Positions 1 through 9,153 of a DNA stretch of 51,425 nt are shown here, one piece after another; positions within the stretch are counted from its first letter, which is position 1; the number at the start of each line of letters is the position of its first letter. The translations under genes and the position numbers were made by a program. Source of the DNA: Negativicutes bacterium (GTDB lineage Bacteria; Bacillota; Negativicutes; JAAYSF01); the NCBI GenBank assembly GCA_028707635.1, contig JAQWAQ010000007.1, positions 1 through 51,425 on the forward strand. The letters run 5' to 3'. The notes under the pieces are model-generated. The model was not told where the DNA came from and ran no database searches. It worked only from the letters and a program-made list of their open reading frames with translations.

Positions 1-622
1 CTTGTCCGGCACTTACTACTTGCCCTATTTCGGCAGTGATGCTGGACACAACCCCAGGTTTATCGGCCTGTAGCAGGCTGTAATCCAGCTGATTGGCACC
101 CTGAGCATATTGCGCTTGAGCCTGCCGTACTCCGGCAACAGCTACATTGTAGGCATTTATGTATTGATCGTAGACCATGCGGCCGACAGCGCCTTGTTCA
201 TAGAGCTGACGATAGCGGTTTACATTGCTTTCTGCTAGCTCAAGCTGTGATTGGGCAGAGTATATCTGCGCGGAATTGCTATTTACGGTTTGCTGAATAT
301 CTTTGGCGTCAATTTGCATTAACACATCGCCGGCGTTAACGACACTGCCTAGTTGGACATTCCGTTTTATGATTTTTCCATTAACCTGGAAGGCCAGCTG
401 ACTTTCATAACGTCCGCGCACTTCACCGGAGTAGGAAAATTCCTGGACGTTGTTTGTAGCGCCAATTACAGCAGTGCGGACAAGAAAAACCTCTTCTGCC
501 GCAGCTGCTGGCTCATTGGGGGCTTTCCAGATAACAATAATACAAATACCTATGATTATTGCAGCTAAACCGCAATACAGCTTCTTTCGGGATATTTTAC
601 TTAACCAATGTAACGCTTGCAT
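1..622 (-). CDS. RND-type efflux periplasmic adaptor subunit (partial, C-terminus off the window)
   Basis: Membrane fusion protein linking an inner-membrane pump to an outer-membrane channel. The start is ATG at 620-622 with AGGAG upstream; 207 residues are visible. An N-terminal membrane anchor lies at about residues 13-30, followed by the first half of a lipoyl-like domain (VNGKIIKRNVQLGSVVNAGD) and a coiled-coil hairpin containing RYRQLYEQGAVGRMVYDQY, typical of RND adaptors (HlyD/AcrA family). The window edge cuts the gene in the second half of the lipoyl/barrel region. It lies downstream of a TetR gene on the same strand, and a palindrome matching that TetR gene's own operator sits in its promoter region, so de-repression by a toxic ligand is likely. 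The pump gene should follow outside the window. Confidence 0.85.
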   Translation of the reverse strand, partial: MQALHWLSKISRKKLYCGLAAIIIGICIIVIWKAPNEPAAAAEEVFLVRTAVIGATNNVQEFSYSGEVRGRYESQLAFQVNGKIIKRNVQLGSVVNAGDVLMQIDAKDIQQTVNSNSAQIYSAQSQLELAESNVNRYRQLYEQGAVGRMVYDQYINAYNVAVAGVRQAQAQYAQGANQLDYSLLQADKPGVVSSITAEIGQVVSAGQ

Positions 623-708
623 TGTTTCACTCCTAATTTTCATTCTTAATTAATCTTTCGAGGGTAAGCTTTAGTACATACTGTAAAAGACTCCTTTCAA
701 ATCATATG

Positions 709-730
709 TTAATTGAATATATTCAATTAA
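709..730. promoter_or_regulatory. Perfect 22-bp palindrome, probable TetR operator for the efflux genes
   Basis: The core TTGAATATATTCAA is flanked by matching TTAA-type ends and is a perfect palindrome 87 bp upstream of the adaptor start. The same 5-bp half sites (TTGAA/TTCAA, 4-bp centre) occur in the promoter of the adjacent TetR gene at 1418-1431. Binding by that TetR is inferred. Confidence 0.7.
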
Positions 731-736
731 TAAGCT

Positions 737-775
737 TAAAAAAACCGCCCATCTAGCTAGTGGCTAGATGGCGGA
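737..775 (-). terminator. Rho-independent terminator after the tetR gene
   Basis: A GC-rich stem (CATCTAGC / GCTAGATG extended by CCGCC/GGCGG with one bulge) is followed on the minus strand by a run of seven T residues. It separates the TetR gene from the downstream efflux genes, so those need their own promoter, consistent with the operator at 709-730. Confidence 0.8.
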
Positions 776-783
776 AGTTTTAC

Positions 784-1401
784 TTATATCAATATATGGA
801 TTGTACCGTCCTGGGCTCCTAGCGCTTTTTCGATAAGAGCTTCTGCCATTCTTAAGCGAAGGGTCAACAATTCAGCAGGCAGTTTCTCATACAGTGTATC
901 AAAGAGAAGTTCCACGATGATCAGGATAAAGGGCAGAGCTGTTTTAGGGTGGGATACGCGAAAATATTGCTTCTGATTTCCTTCATCAATGATTTTTAGC
1001 AACCAGGGTGTAAGTAAGTGGTTGTGGTGGCGAGAGATTTTATTCTTAATATGAAGCTGCTGGTCGTCATGTAAAAAGTCAAGAAATAAGCCGCTTTTGT
1101 ACTGAACACCCTGGAGTAGGGTATGTATCGCCAATTCCATTTTTCGGGATGGATCAATAGTGTCGGAACACGCTATATCTTTGATTTCAGATATGAAGGA
1201 GGAGGTTTGGCGATTAATGAGTGATTCCAATATTTCCTCTTTTGACTTGAAGTAGTAATAGAGCATTCCCTGGGCAACACCCATTTTTTTCGCAATCGCG
1301 CTAATTGTCGTCCCGCGATAGCCTTTGTCAGCAAACAAAAGCTCGGCAGCATCTAAGATCTCGTTGATTCTAGCCTGGGGGTCTTGTGGGGGTCTGGCCA
1401 T
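784..1401 (-). CDS. TetR/AcrR family transcriptional regulator
   Basis: 205 residues, the usual length for TetR repressors. The N-terminal helix-turn-helix lies at about residues 12-58, with the characteristic YRGTTISAIAKKMGVAQGML followed by YYYFKSKEEIL. The C-terminal helices form the ligand pocket and dimer interface and are not diagnostic of a ligand. The start ATG is at 1399-1401, with AGGTG just upstream. A palindrome (1418-1431) lies 17 bp upstream of the start, implying autoregulation, and a related palindrome precedes the downstream efflux adaptor gene. Probable role: local repressor of a multidrug or solvent efflux system. Confidence 0.9.
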   Translation of the reverse strand: MARPPQDPQARINEILDAAELLFADKGYRGTTISAIAKKMGVAQGMLYYYFKSKEEILESLINRQTSSFISEIKDIACSDTIDPSRKMELAIHTLLQGVQYKSGLFLDFLHDDQQLHIKNKISRHHNHLLTPWLLKIIDEGNQKQYFRVSHPKTALPFILIIVELLFDTLYEKLPAELLTLRLRMAEALIEKALGAQDGTIHILI

Positions 1402-1417
1402 TATAACACCTCATAAA

Positions 1418-1431
1418 TTGAACATGTTCAA
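1418..1431. promoter_or_regulatory. Palindromic operator of the tetR gene
   Basis: TTGAACATGTTCAA is a perfect 14-bp palindrome placed in the tetR promoter region. It shares half sites with the palindrome at 709-730 in front of the efflux adaptor gene. Confidence 0.7.
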
Positions 1432-1478
1432 ATTATAAATCTTATTGGAAGGGATTGTCAAGAATTTATTTGCCGATG

Positions 1479-1509
1479 AAAAAGCCGCCCTCAATGGTGA
1501 GGACGGCTG
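1479..1509 (-). terminator. Terminator after the YkvI-like transporter gene
   Basis: The inverted repeat AGCCG-C-CCTCA / TGAGG-A-CGGCT is followed on the minus strand by a T run from the A tract at 1479-1483. Confidence 0.75.
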
Positions 1510-1523
1510 TAGTTACATGATTA

Positions 1524-2672
1524 CTAGCCTTCGAAAATTCCCTGTTCCTTTCGCCGTCTGGCATTGTTCCGGATTTTTATTGTGCCGACAATAATTTCCG
1601 GAAGTAATACAAAGAAGAAACCTATATAACCAACAGAACCATAGCCTTTGACAACGATATTAGTCAAGCCAAAAACCGAGATTCCGGTGCAGATGGCAAT
1701 GGTCAGAAAGGAGATTAAGACTCTACGAGCGCGCAAGCTGTTGAGCATATTTCTTTTAACCATTACAGGTTCGAAACGGGCTACTGTAGAGAATACCAGG
1801 GATATTGCAGTACCAAGCAGGGCAACAAATAAGATAACACTGTACAAGACTTTTAGCCAGGGCATGCCCAACTGTGTGGTGACATAGTATACTGGAAGCG
1901 TTTCGCCGAGAACTTCTGGACTAAACCCTAAGAGCATTATGCAGACAACGGCTAAAAAGATACCATTTAAAAATGTGCCAAATAACATAAAGAGATTGCA
2001 TTCTTTCGTGGTTTTAATGTGCTGGGAAACCGAGATAATGGGTAGTACAGTAAAGGCCTGAAAACCAACATAAATCAGTGCGTACCAAATCGCGTCCCCA
2101 AAGCTGGCGCCAAATGTTTCATTGGTAACCAGAACACGTTGGAAATTAAAAGCGCCCATTTGAATGCCGAGAACGCAGAGAATCAATAAGGTAACAATTA
2201 AGAAATAAGTCTTGAAATTTAAAACTTTAATAATTAAGTCACTTCCGAATATCGTTAAGAGGAGTAAAACAATCCCTACACCGACAATACCTAGTCCATA
2301 GGGAATTCCCAAGGCGCTTTTTAACAGGGCACCTGAACCAGCTATTGCAGTACTTACGCCGCAAGCAATCAACATGATAAAGCCAAACTCGAATACAATG
2401 GAAAAGTATTTTTCATAAGGATGAAAAAGGGCATCGCCGAAACTTTTATAATCATAAGTTTTAAAATCTTTCGCGAGGACAAGCGCGTTCCGGTGTCCCC
2501 AGCCCAAAAATATCATAGCAATGATTGGTAAGAAGGCCGAGTACCAACCATACTTTACAAAAAAGTTAACTTCCTGGTTGCCGGTGGCAAATCCCCCGCC
2601 GGCATGAGTGGCAAACCAGACGGCTGCCATAGCAAAGGATGTTCCTATAAAACCTGTTTTTTGATTTCCCAT
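1524..2672 (-). CDS. YkvI-type polytopic membrane transporter under a leucine T-box
   Basis: 382 residues with about ten hydrophobic segments. The N-terminus (GNQKTGFIGTSFAMAAVW then THAGGGFATGNQE) matches the uncharacterised YkvI membrane proteins, distant relatives of the APC/NSS transporter fold in which glycine-rich unwound first helices bind substrate. Start ATG is at 2670-2672 with GGAGG upstream. The gene is preceded by a complete T-box leader (2752-3055) whose specifier reads CTC, a leucine codon, and by its own promoter. Expression when leucylated tRNA is scarce suggests leucine or branched-chain amino acid uptake; the substrate is inferred only from this regulation. Confidence 0.8.
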   Translation of the reverse strand: MGNQKTGFIGTSFAMAAVWFATHAGGGFATGNQEVNFFVKYGWYSAFLPIIAMIFLGWGHRNALVLAKDFKTYDYKSFGDALFHPYEKYFSIVFEFGFIMLIACGVSTAIAGSGALLKSALGIPYGLGIVGVGIVLLLLTIFGSDLIIKVLNFKTYFLIVTLLILCVLGIQMGAFNFQRVLVTNETFGASFGDAIWYALIYVGFQAFTVLPIISVSQHIKTTKECNLFMLFGTFLNGIFLAVVCIMLLGFSPEVLGETLPVYYVTTQLGMPWLKVLYSVILFVALLGTAISLVFSTVARFEPVMVKRNMLNSLRARRVLISFLTIAICTGISVFGLTNIVVKGYGSVGYIGFFFVLLPEIIVGTIKIRNNARRRKEQGIFEG

Positions 2673-2751
2673 TATTTGTGTTCCTCCATTACTAAAATAC
2701 TAACTTCCTCTGTAGAGGGAAGACGAACTGTCGAGTCTTATTTCGTGAAAC

Positions 2752-3055
2752 AAAAAAGCCCCTATTGACACATTGTGTCAATAGGGGCGATCATATCGCG
2801 GTACCACCCTACTTAGGCTCATTACTCAGCCATATTGATGGCTGATATCCCTAACGCGGACGCTCGCTTTTGCCTAATAAAGCTTGTCTTAGTTCAGCAA
2901 AAGAATTCCTGGGTGAGTTTCACAAAAATATCTGTACCGATTTTCACCAGCCATCGGCTCTCTGCGACAAAATAAAATTTGTTTTTTCCCAATCATCATT
3001 TTTAATCAATCGATTTTATTCGAGTATTACACGCCTGCAGGTCGAAGTAAACTTG
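2752..3055 (-). promoter_or_regulatory. T-box leader, leucine specifier (CTC)
   Basis: On the minus strand the leader carries the AGAGAG and GCCGATGG / AATCGG distal features of Stem I, the T-box sequence AGGGTGGTACCGCG (2797-2810), and a strong terminator (GCCCCTATTGACA stem at 2758-2788 followed by TTTTTT). The Stem I base pairs TTGGG with CCCAG; the bases just 5' of CCCAG read CTC-A, placing the specifier CTC at 2915-2917 (complement GAG). The same register gives a tryptophan codon in the UbiD-trpB leader, which supports the reading. Uncharged tRNA-Leu should relieve termination and switch on the transporter gene. Confidence 0.9.
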
Positions 3056-3061
3056 TATACA

Positions 3062-3089
3062 GTATTACACTTCTCGATGTTTTTGTCAA
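3062..3089 (-). promoter_or_regulatory. Sigma-A type promoter for the leucine T-box unit
   Basis: Minus-strand TTGACA (3084-3089) and TAATAC (3062-3067) are separated by 16 bp. Confidence 0.65.
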
Positions 3090-3118
3090 CAGAAAAACTA
3101 TAATCTGTAAAGATTGGA

Positions 3119-3712
3119 TTAAGTGTATAATAAAGATTTCAAAACCAATTCAATATAGCAATAGCGGCAATCCTGATCATAGTAATCAAAGTGGGCTAAG
3201 CTTTTCATCTTGGCTCCAACTAATACCGGAAATTCCAAACTGCTAAACATTTGAAAGATTTTCATTGTTAATTCAGCATCATTTTGGGGTTGAGTAATCT
3301 CCTGCACTGCAATCTTTAATTTGTCTAATCCTGTTTGCTTCATGAATTCGATCTGTTCACAAGACGCCACTGACTCATGCAATACTTGGTCAATAAAATT
3401 ACGGAAAACATCCGGGTATTCTAGCGTATAGTCGGCATAACTCCTGAGAAAATTTCGAATTCTTGTCTTGGGGGGTACATCAAAGTCATCGAGATATTTA
3501 AAGGAACTCATCAGTTTGCCAGTAAAAGTTGTTAATGCTTCGTTAACCGCATTATCTTTTGAACCAAAGTAATAGTTTATTGCAGCTACATTCACATTAG
3601 CCAAGGAAGCAACCTTTCGGCTGGTTACGTGGTGAACACCTTCTGTACCGATAATTCTCAGCGTAGCATCCAGAATCTTTCGCTTTGGTGTCTGTTTATA
3701 ATTAGTTGCCAT
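3119..3712 (-). CDS. TetR family transcriptional regulator
   Basis: 197 residues. The helix-turn-helix region (TSRKVASLANVNVAAINYYF at about residues 30-50, then GSKDNAVNEAL) is clearly TetR-type. The C-terminal region has no diagnostic ligand motif. It is divergent from the small membrane protein at 3793-4197 and is the nearest regulator to the large activase gene at 4205-8434, which has a perfect 33-bp palindrome in its promoter. Control of either neighbour is possible, but nothing in the sequence settles it. Confidence 0.88.
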   Translation of the reverse strand: MATNYKQTPKRKILDATLRIIGTEGVHHVTSRKVASLANVNVAAINYYFGSKDNAVNEALTTFTGKLMSSFKYLDDFDVPPKTRIRNFLRSYADYTLEYPDVFRNFIDQVLHESVASCEQIEFMKQTGLDKLKIAVQEITQPQNDAELTMKIFQMFSSLEFPVLVGAKMKSLAHFDYYDQDCRYCYIELVLKSLLYT

Positions 3713-3792
3713 TTTCCATCCCCTTTACGACTTTAGCCCGTAAGGCAAGCTTAAGAGTGAATAATTTCCTGTCGCAGGTCTACACTAGATAT

Positions 3793-4197
3793 ATGGTGCA
3801 CTTTATTATTTACGGATTATTAGGCTGGTGCCTTGAAATTATCTGGACAGGATTAGGCTCGCTATTAAATGGAGATGGTTGCTTGACGGCCAAGACCTAC
3901 CTATGGATGTTTCCCATCTATGGTTTAGCGATACTATTTGAGCCTATGCATGATGAAATCCGGCTCTGGCCGGTATGGATACGCGGCACAATTTGGATGG
4001 TGCTCTGTTTTATAATGGAGTATTTTACAGGCTGGATACTACGCGCTGCAATTGGCACCATCCCTTGGGACTATTCCCGGGCTGCTTTTAATATCCACGG
4101 GCTAATTCGTCTGGATTATGCTCCGGTTTGGTTTGCCGCCGGGCTATTGTTCGAAAAAGTTCATAATTGGTTAGACCAGGTTCGGCTCTATCGATAA
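3793..4197 (+). CDS. Small membrane protein of the putative ABC-transporter type IV family (PF06541-like)
   Basis: 134 residues from ATG at 3793, with about four membrane segments. The opening HFIIYGLLGWCLEIIWTG is the family hallmark (YG..GWC.E). The reading frame stays open back to an ATG at 3706, but that start would overlap the divergent tetR start and leave no room for promoters; a GTG at 3757 is another option. No start has a good Shine-Dalgarno sequence. Function is unknown; the family name does not prove ABC transport. Its stop lies 8 bp from the convergent activase gene. Confidence 0.65.
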   Translation: MVHFIIYGLLGWCLEIIWTGLGSLLNGDGCLTAKTYLWMFPIYGLAILFEPMHDEIRLWPVWIRGTIWMVLCFIMEYFTGWILRAAIGTIPWDYSRAAFNIHGLIRLDYAPVWFAAGLLFEKVHNWLDQVRLYR

Positions 4198-4204
4198 GTT
4201 ATAG

Positions 4205-7200
4205 TTATGCGCCATGCTGTTCGACTTTTGCTTTGGCTACAGCCAGCATTAATTTAATGCGGTTTAGCTGATTGACCTCGCTGGCCCCGGGATCATAATC
4301 GATGGCAACAATATTGGCGTCCGGATAACTGCGTCGCAGTTCTCTGAACATACCCTTGCCGGTAATATGGTTTGGTAGGCAAGCAAATGGCTGTAAGCAC
4401 ACAATGTTATCAACACCGGATTCAATCAATTCGACCATCTCGCCGGTCAGCAGCCAGCCTTCACCTGTGACATTGCCCAAGGATAAATGCTTCTCTGCTA
4501 AATTTGCAATATGATCAATCGTCAACGGCGGGGCGAAGCGAGTGCTGCCTGCGAGGGCTTTTCGGAGATGGCGGCGGTAAAACTCAACCGCCTTGATAAA
4601 GAGGGAACCTTTTACTTTAGAGGTAAAGGTGCCTGACAGCAAGTCATAGTCGACTTTGCTGTCATAGGCGCAGTAGAGGAAGAAATCCAGCAGATCAGGC
4701 ACGACGACTTCGGCGCCCTCACTTTCCAACTGTTCAATAAGATGATTGTTCGCGGTGGGGTGATATTTCACCAAAATTTCACCAACAAGGCCAACGCGCG
4801 GTTTAATTTTCTGTTCGTCAATTTCGAGTTTGTCAAAATCTCGGACAATCCCGAAAATGTTACTTTTAAAGTTATGCGTACTACCGATGAACAGGTCTTG
4901 CCGGCATTTGGCAGTCCAACTATCACATAATGCCTGCGCTGAACCAGGCTGTTTTTCATAAGGGCGTACTCGGTATAACACCCGCATTAAAAGGTCACCG
5001 TAGATAGTACCGACGATTAAGCTCTCAATAATCGATACAGTTATGGAAAAACCGGCTTGTTTTTCTCCGCCCAGCGAAAGTATTGGTATATGGGGCATGC
5101 CGGCATCTTGGAGGGCTTTGCGGGCAATTGCAACATAATTGGTCGCACGGCATCCGCCACCGGTTTGGGCTAACAGAACAGATGTATTATCTAAATCATA
5201 GTGCCCTGATTTTAAGGTCTGTAATAATTGCCCAACAACAATGATGGTAGGGTAACATGCATCATGATGAACATATCGTAACCCTTCATCAATGGCCGTT
5301 TGGTCAGGCAGTGGCGCGACTACCAATTGATAACCTGCTTTTTGAAAGCCCACTTCCAAAAAATTAAAATGGATTGGCGACATCTGTGGTGCAATGATGG
5401 TGTGGCGCTTCTTCATGCTTTCGGTAAATTCAGGTTCACGGGCAGCGGCTACCTCGGCGAGTTGCTTGTCGATAGAATTAGGTTTGCGATCAGTAAGGGC
5501 GGCCAATAAGGAACGGATTCTAATTCTGGCAGCCCCCAGATTATTGATTTCGTCAAGCTTGACTACCGTGTAGATTCGATTATGTTTTTCAAGAATTTCT
5601 TTTACTTGATCCATGACAACTGCATCAATTCCGCAGCCAAATGAGTTAATTTGGATTAATTCAAGTCCAGGGTGAGTTGCGATAAAGCTAGCTGCTGCAT
5701 ATAGTCTGCCATGATAGGTCCATTGATCAACAACCCGGAGTGGTCTGGCGACGACTCCCAAATCTCGCACAGCATCTTCAGATAGGACAACTAAGCCATA
5801 TGATTGGATAAGTTCCGGGAGACCGTGATTAATCTCGGGGTCAATATGATAAGGTCTGCCCGCTAAAACGATCCCCTTAATCTTGTTGTCAGCCATATAG
5901 GTAAGAGCCGCCTGGGCTTTACTTTTTACATCATCTTTATATTGTTCAAGTTCGGCATACGCCTCATCGACAGCCGCGTTCAGTTCTTGCTTGGTGACGC
6001 CTTCGGCCGCTAGTTCCTGTTTAAGGCGGCTAATTAAGCGATCACGGTTGTGGAGGGGTAAAAATGGGTGGATAAATGAAATTTCCTTATCGTGCAAGGC
6101 ATCCATATTTGCCATGATATTTTCGGGGTAGGAGGTAACAATCGGGCAGTTATAGCAGTTGTCAGCTGCCATGTCTTCCTTGATATTGTAAGGAATACAA
6201 GGGTAGAAAATCTTTCTAACCCCTTTTTTCAGCAAATCAGCGATATGTCCATGGACAAGTTTTGCCGGATAACAAATGGACTCCGAGGGAATGGTGTCCA
6301 TGCCTAACTCGTAGATTTGCCGGGAGGAGCGTCCGGATAATATAACCCGATAGCCGAGCTTGGTGAAAAGTGTAAACCAGAAAGGGTAATCCTCATACAT
6401 ATTGAGCACACGAGGAATTCCAATTATGCCACGGGGTGCCGATGCCTCGGCCAAAGGCTTATATTGAAAGAGTCGCTGATATTTATACTTATATAGATTA
6501 GGTAGTTTATCGTTCAAACTGATATTGCCGACCCCTCGTTCACAACGATTACCAGCATTATATTCTTGTCCGTTGGAGAAGCGCTGGGTTGTAATTAAGC
6601 AATGATTGCCGCAATATTCGCACCGGCGATTAGTGGTGTTGCTTGTAAAACAGTCAAGCTCCTCGGCTGACAAGAGGGTTGTCTTACTATCGGGAGCAGA
6701 GCGTTCTTGCGCAATCAGGGCTGCCCCGAAAGCACCCATCAGACCGGCAATATCTGGCCGGACGACATCATGGCCGATGATTTGTTCTAGCGCGCGCAAC
6801 ACAGTATTATTGTAAAATGTTCCTCCTTGGACAATGATTTTATCGCCTAACTGTTCAGTATTTTTTAAACGAATAACCTTGAACAGAGCATTTTTAACAA
6901 TCGAAGTGGAAATTCCCGCTGAGATGTCACTGACCTCGGCCCCTTCTTTTTGAGCTTGTTTCACTTTGGAGTTCATAAATACAGTACAACGGCTGCCAAG
7001 ATCAACTGGTTTTTTAGACTCGATGCCAAGCTCGGAAAACTCTTTGACCGTAAGCCCAAGGGCTTGGGCAAAGTTTTCCACAAAAGAACCACAACCGGAA
7101 GAACAAGCCTCATTGAGCATAATGGAATCAATAATGCCATCGCGGACAAAGAAGCTTTTCATATCCTGTCCGCCAATATCTAACACAAAGGTCACGTCAG

Positions 7201-8434
7201 GAACAAAATGCTTAGCGGCTTTAAGATGGGCAACTGTCTCAACTTCACCAATATCTACCTGCAATGCAGCCTGGATAAACTGTTCGCCATAGCCAGTAAC
7301 AGCCGAGGCAGCAATAATGGTGTCTTTATTCATGCGCGGATACATATCTTTAAGTGCCTTTATGACTGTTTCCAGTGGCTTACCCATGTTGCTGCCATAA
7401 TAGGAATACAATAAGCTGCCATCTTCGCCAATCAAGGCTACCTTTGTTGTCGTTGAACCTGCATCAATGCCTAAATAGGTTTTGCCAATATAATCTTCGA
7501 GGCGTTGGCGTTTGGCGGCATTCTTTGCATGTCGGGCAGTAAATTGCTCATATTCATCCTTGTTGTTAAATAGTGGCTGCAAGAAATTTTCATTTCCCAG
7601 ATTAGTGCCAAACAGCTTAGGTGCTTTATTCTGCAGTACTTCATAGGGAAATGGCTCTTCGTTCGAAGACAAAGCTGCACCAATTGCGACAAAGTATTGG
7701 GAGCTATTGGGATGGAGAATTTGATCTTGCTTAAGTCCTAAGGTTTCAATAAACCGACGCCGCAGCTCAGATAAAAAGCACAGCGGACCGCCAAGAAAAG
7801 CAACCTTGCCGCTAATCGCCCGGCCTTGTGATAAACTGCTGATTGTTTGATTTACAACAGCTTGCAAAATCGAAGCAGCAATGTCCTCTTTCGCGACGCC
7901 TTCATTCATAAGTGCCTGGACATCGGTCTTGGCAAATACACCGCAGCGTGAGGCAATTGGATATAGGGTGCTGTGGTTTTTGGCCAGATCATTTAGGCCC
8001 TGGGGATCAGTATTTAATAGTGAAGCCATATGATCGATAAAGGAACCGGTTCCCCCGGCACAAACGCCGTTCATTCGTTGCTCTACAGTATTGCCAAAAT
8101 AAGTGATTTTGGCATCCTCGCCCCCAAGCTCAATTGCTGTGCTGGTATTCGGGATAATATGCTTTATTGCATTGGTTGAAGCGATAACCTCTTGCACAAA
8201 AGGCATACCGAGCGTTTTTGATATCCCCATTCCTGCCGAGCCTGTAAACATAATCGATAACAGCTTTTCCTGGAGAATCGACTGAGCTTTGGCTGCTACT
8301 GCCTGAAATGAAGCGGTTATATCTGAGAAATGGCGGACATATTGTTGAAAGATGATGGTATTCTGTTCGTTGAGGATAACCATTTTTAGAGTTGTTGAAC
8401 CAATATCAATACCAACACGTAAAGTTTTATCCAT
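4205..8434 (-). CDS. Giant 2-hydroxyacyl-CoA dehydratase activase-related protein
   Basis: 1409 residues. Two BadF/BcrA-type ASKHA ATPase domains come first (about residues 1-260 and 318-580), each with the phosphate loop ([20 protein letters not shown]), an acidic motif (GGEDAK; GGQDMK) and the cysteine loop that holds a bridging 4Fe-4S cluster in activases ([22 protein letters not shown]). A cysteine cluster CEYCGNHC follows at about 605-612, then a DUF2229-type region and a C-terminal region resembling the dehydratase-associated CoA protein family. Known activases deliver a low-potential electron to 2-hydroxyacyl-CoA dehydratases or benzoyl-CoA reductases using ATP. No dehydratase subunits are adjacent, so the partner is unknown; this long fused form is common in anaerobic Firmicutes. 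Start ATG at 8432-8434 has GGAG upstream. Confidence 0.88.
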   Translation of the reverse strand: MDKTLRVGIDIGSTTLKMVILNEQNTIIFQQYVRHFSDITASFQAVAAKAQSILQEKLLSIMFTGSAGMGISKTLGMPFVQEVIASTNAIKHIIPNTSTAIELGGEDAKITYFGNTVEQRMNGVCAGGTGSFIDHMASLLNTDPQGLNDLAKNHSTLYPIASRCGVFAKTDVQALMNEGVAKEDIAASILQAVVNQTISSLSQGRAISGKVAFLGGPLCFLSELRRRFIETLGLKQDQILHPNSSQYFVAIGAALSSNEEPFPYEVLQNKAPKLFGTNLGNENFLQPLFNNKDEYEQFTARHAKNAAKRQRLEDYIGKTYLGIDAGSTTTKVALIGEDGSLLYSYYGSNMGKPLETVIKALKDMYPRMNKDTIIAASAVTGYGEQFIQAALQVDIGEVETVAHLKAAKHFVPDVTFVLDIGGQDMKSFFVRDGIIDSIMLNEACSSGCGSFVENFAQALGLTVKEFSELGIESKKPVDLGSRCTVFMNSKVKQAQKEGAEVSDISAGISTSIVKNALFKVIRLKNTEQLGDKIIVQGGTFYNNTVLRALEQIIGHDVVRPDIAGLMGAFGAALIAQERSAPDSKTTLLSAEELDCFTSNTTNRRCEYCGNHCLITTQRFSNGQEYNAGNRCERGVGNISLNDKLPNLYKYKYQRLFQYKPLAEASAPRGIIGIPRVLNMYEDYPFWFTLFTKLGYRVILSGRSSRQIYELGMDTIPSESICYPAKLVHGHIADLLKKGVRKIFYPCIPYNIKEDMAADNCYNCPIVTSYPENIMANMDALHDKEISFIHPFLPLHNRDRLISRLKQELAAEGVTKQELNAAVDEAYAELEQYKDDVKSKAQAALTYMADNKIKGIVLAGRPYHIDPEINHGLPELIQSYGLVVLSEDAVRDLGVVARPLRVVDQWTYHGRLYAAASFIATHPGLELIQINSFGCGIDAVVMDQVKEILEKHNRIYTVVKLDEINNLGAARIRIRSLLAALTDRKPNSIDKQLAEVAAAREPEFTESMKKRHTIIAPQMSPIHFNFLEVGFQKAGYQLVVAPLPDQTAIDEGLRYVHHDACYPTIIVVGQLLQTLKSGHYDLDNTSVLLAQTGGGCRATNYVAIARKALQDAGMPHIPILSLGGEKQAGFSITVSIIESLIVGTIYGDLLMRVLYRVRPYEKQPGSAQALCDSWTAKCRQDLFIGSTHNFKSNIFGIVRDFDKLEIDEQKIKPRVGLVGEILVKYHPTANNHLIEQLESEGAEVVVPDLLDFFLYCAYDSKVDYDLLSGTFTSKVKGSLFIKAVEFYRRHLRKALAGSTRFAPPLTIDHIANLAEKHLSLGNVTGEGWLLTGEMVELIESGVDNIVCLQPFACLPNHITGKGMFRELRRSYPDANIVAIDYDPGASEVNQLNRIKLMLAVAKAKVEQHGA

Positions 8435-8475
8435 TCTGCTACTCTCCTATTATGCCAATTCAATATTTGGTATTT

Positions 8476-8508
8476 ATAATAAAGTTAAACACTGTTTAAC
8501 TTTATTAT
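8476..8508. promoter_or_regulatory. Perfect 33-bp palindrome upstream of the activase gene
   Basis: Two 16-base arms (ATAATAAAGTTAAACA and its exact complement) flank a single central C. The site ends 42 bp before the activase start codon, where an operator overlapping the promoter would be expected. The core GTTAAACACTGTTTAAC resembles operators of TetR-family repressors; the binding protein is unknown. Confidence 0.7.
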
Positions 8509-8703
8509 AGCTTTTTCAGAATAAAATGACAAATGCTTTTTATATATTGGTGAGGAAAGTTCTTAATTAATGAATATGCGTAATCTATATTTACTAGAGC
8601 AAGAGATTTTTTTTGTACTTATTGAAGCAAGAGCAGCAGACGCTGTGAGGCTTTGCCAATTGACTTGCGGTAGTCAAAATGATATACTGATTATCGTTAA
8701 AAT

Positions 8704-8780
8704 GCGCCCGTAGCTCAGGTGGATAGAGCAGCGGTTTCCTAAACCGCGTGCCGGTGGTTCGAGTCCTCCCGGGCGCACCA
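8704..8780 (+). tRNA. tRNA-Arg (anticodon CCT)
   Basis: A full cloverleaf can be drawn: acceptor GCGCCCG/CGGGCGC, D stem GCTC/GAGC, anticodon stem GCGGT/ACCGC with loop TTCCTAA, and encoded CCA. The T arm (GGTGG-TTCGAGT-CCTCC) has a U-U mismatch at its middle pair. It reads AGG codons. Confidence 0.93.
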
Positions 8781-8792
8781 TGAGAATTTCAA

Positions 8793-8827
8793 GGCTCTGT
8801 AGATTTTTGCTCTACGGAGCCTTTTTG
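8793..8827 (+). terminator. Terminator after tRNA-Arg
   Basis: The stem GGCTCTGTAGA / TCTACGGAGCC (one G-U pair) is followed by TTTTT. Confidence 0.85.
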
Positions 8828-8899
8828 TTGTCTTTTCCAAGAAAAGTGAATACATTAATATATTGAGCAAAATTAAATGACAACATAGTGTGTCAAATG

Positions 8900-8928
8900 T
8901 TGACAATGTTCTTAAGTAACTATACAAT
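8900..8928 (+). promoter_or_regulatory. Promoter of the c-di-GMP riboswitch/chemoreceptor unit
   Basis: TTGACA (8900-8905), a 17-bp spacer, then TACAAT (8923-8928), ending about 28 bp before the aptamer. Confidence 0.7.
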
Positions 8929-8955
8929 CAAAGCATAGTATTCAAAAAAATTCAT

Positions 8956-9085
8956 ATAAGGCAAACCTATCGAAAGATAGGGACGCAAAGCCTTGAGCCT
9001 AAGGACTATGTCGATGGCTGTCAGGTTGCAACTACATGTCAATGTGATATGGTTTAGTAGCCAGGCAATCGCTTGGCTTTTTTTA
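8956..9085 (+). promoter_or_regulatory. Class I cyclic-di-GMP riboswitch (GEMM-I) with terminator
   Basis: The aptamer at about 8956-9031 contains the hallmark GGGACGCAAAGCC, then CCTAAGG, then ATGGCTGTCAGGTTGC, matching the GEMM-I consensus of two helices joined by a tetraloop-receptor contact. A terminator hairpin (AGCCAGGC-AATC-GCTTGGCT followed by TTTTTTT, 9058-9085) lies just downstream, so control is by attenuation. It sits immediately upstream of a chemoreceptor gene, linking motility behaviour to c-di-GMP level. The on/off direction cannot be told by eye. Confidence 0.93.
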
Positions 9086-9153
9086 GTAAAAAGAGAAAAG
9101 TATAGTTATTCGGTGATGATTGACAGAAAATTTAGAAATTAGGGGGCTATGAG

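Noticed and set aside
8739..8927. Minus-strand frame over tRNA-Arg
   Set aside because: Antisense of a confident tRNA and its terminator; no ribosome binding site.
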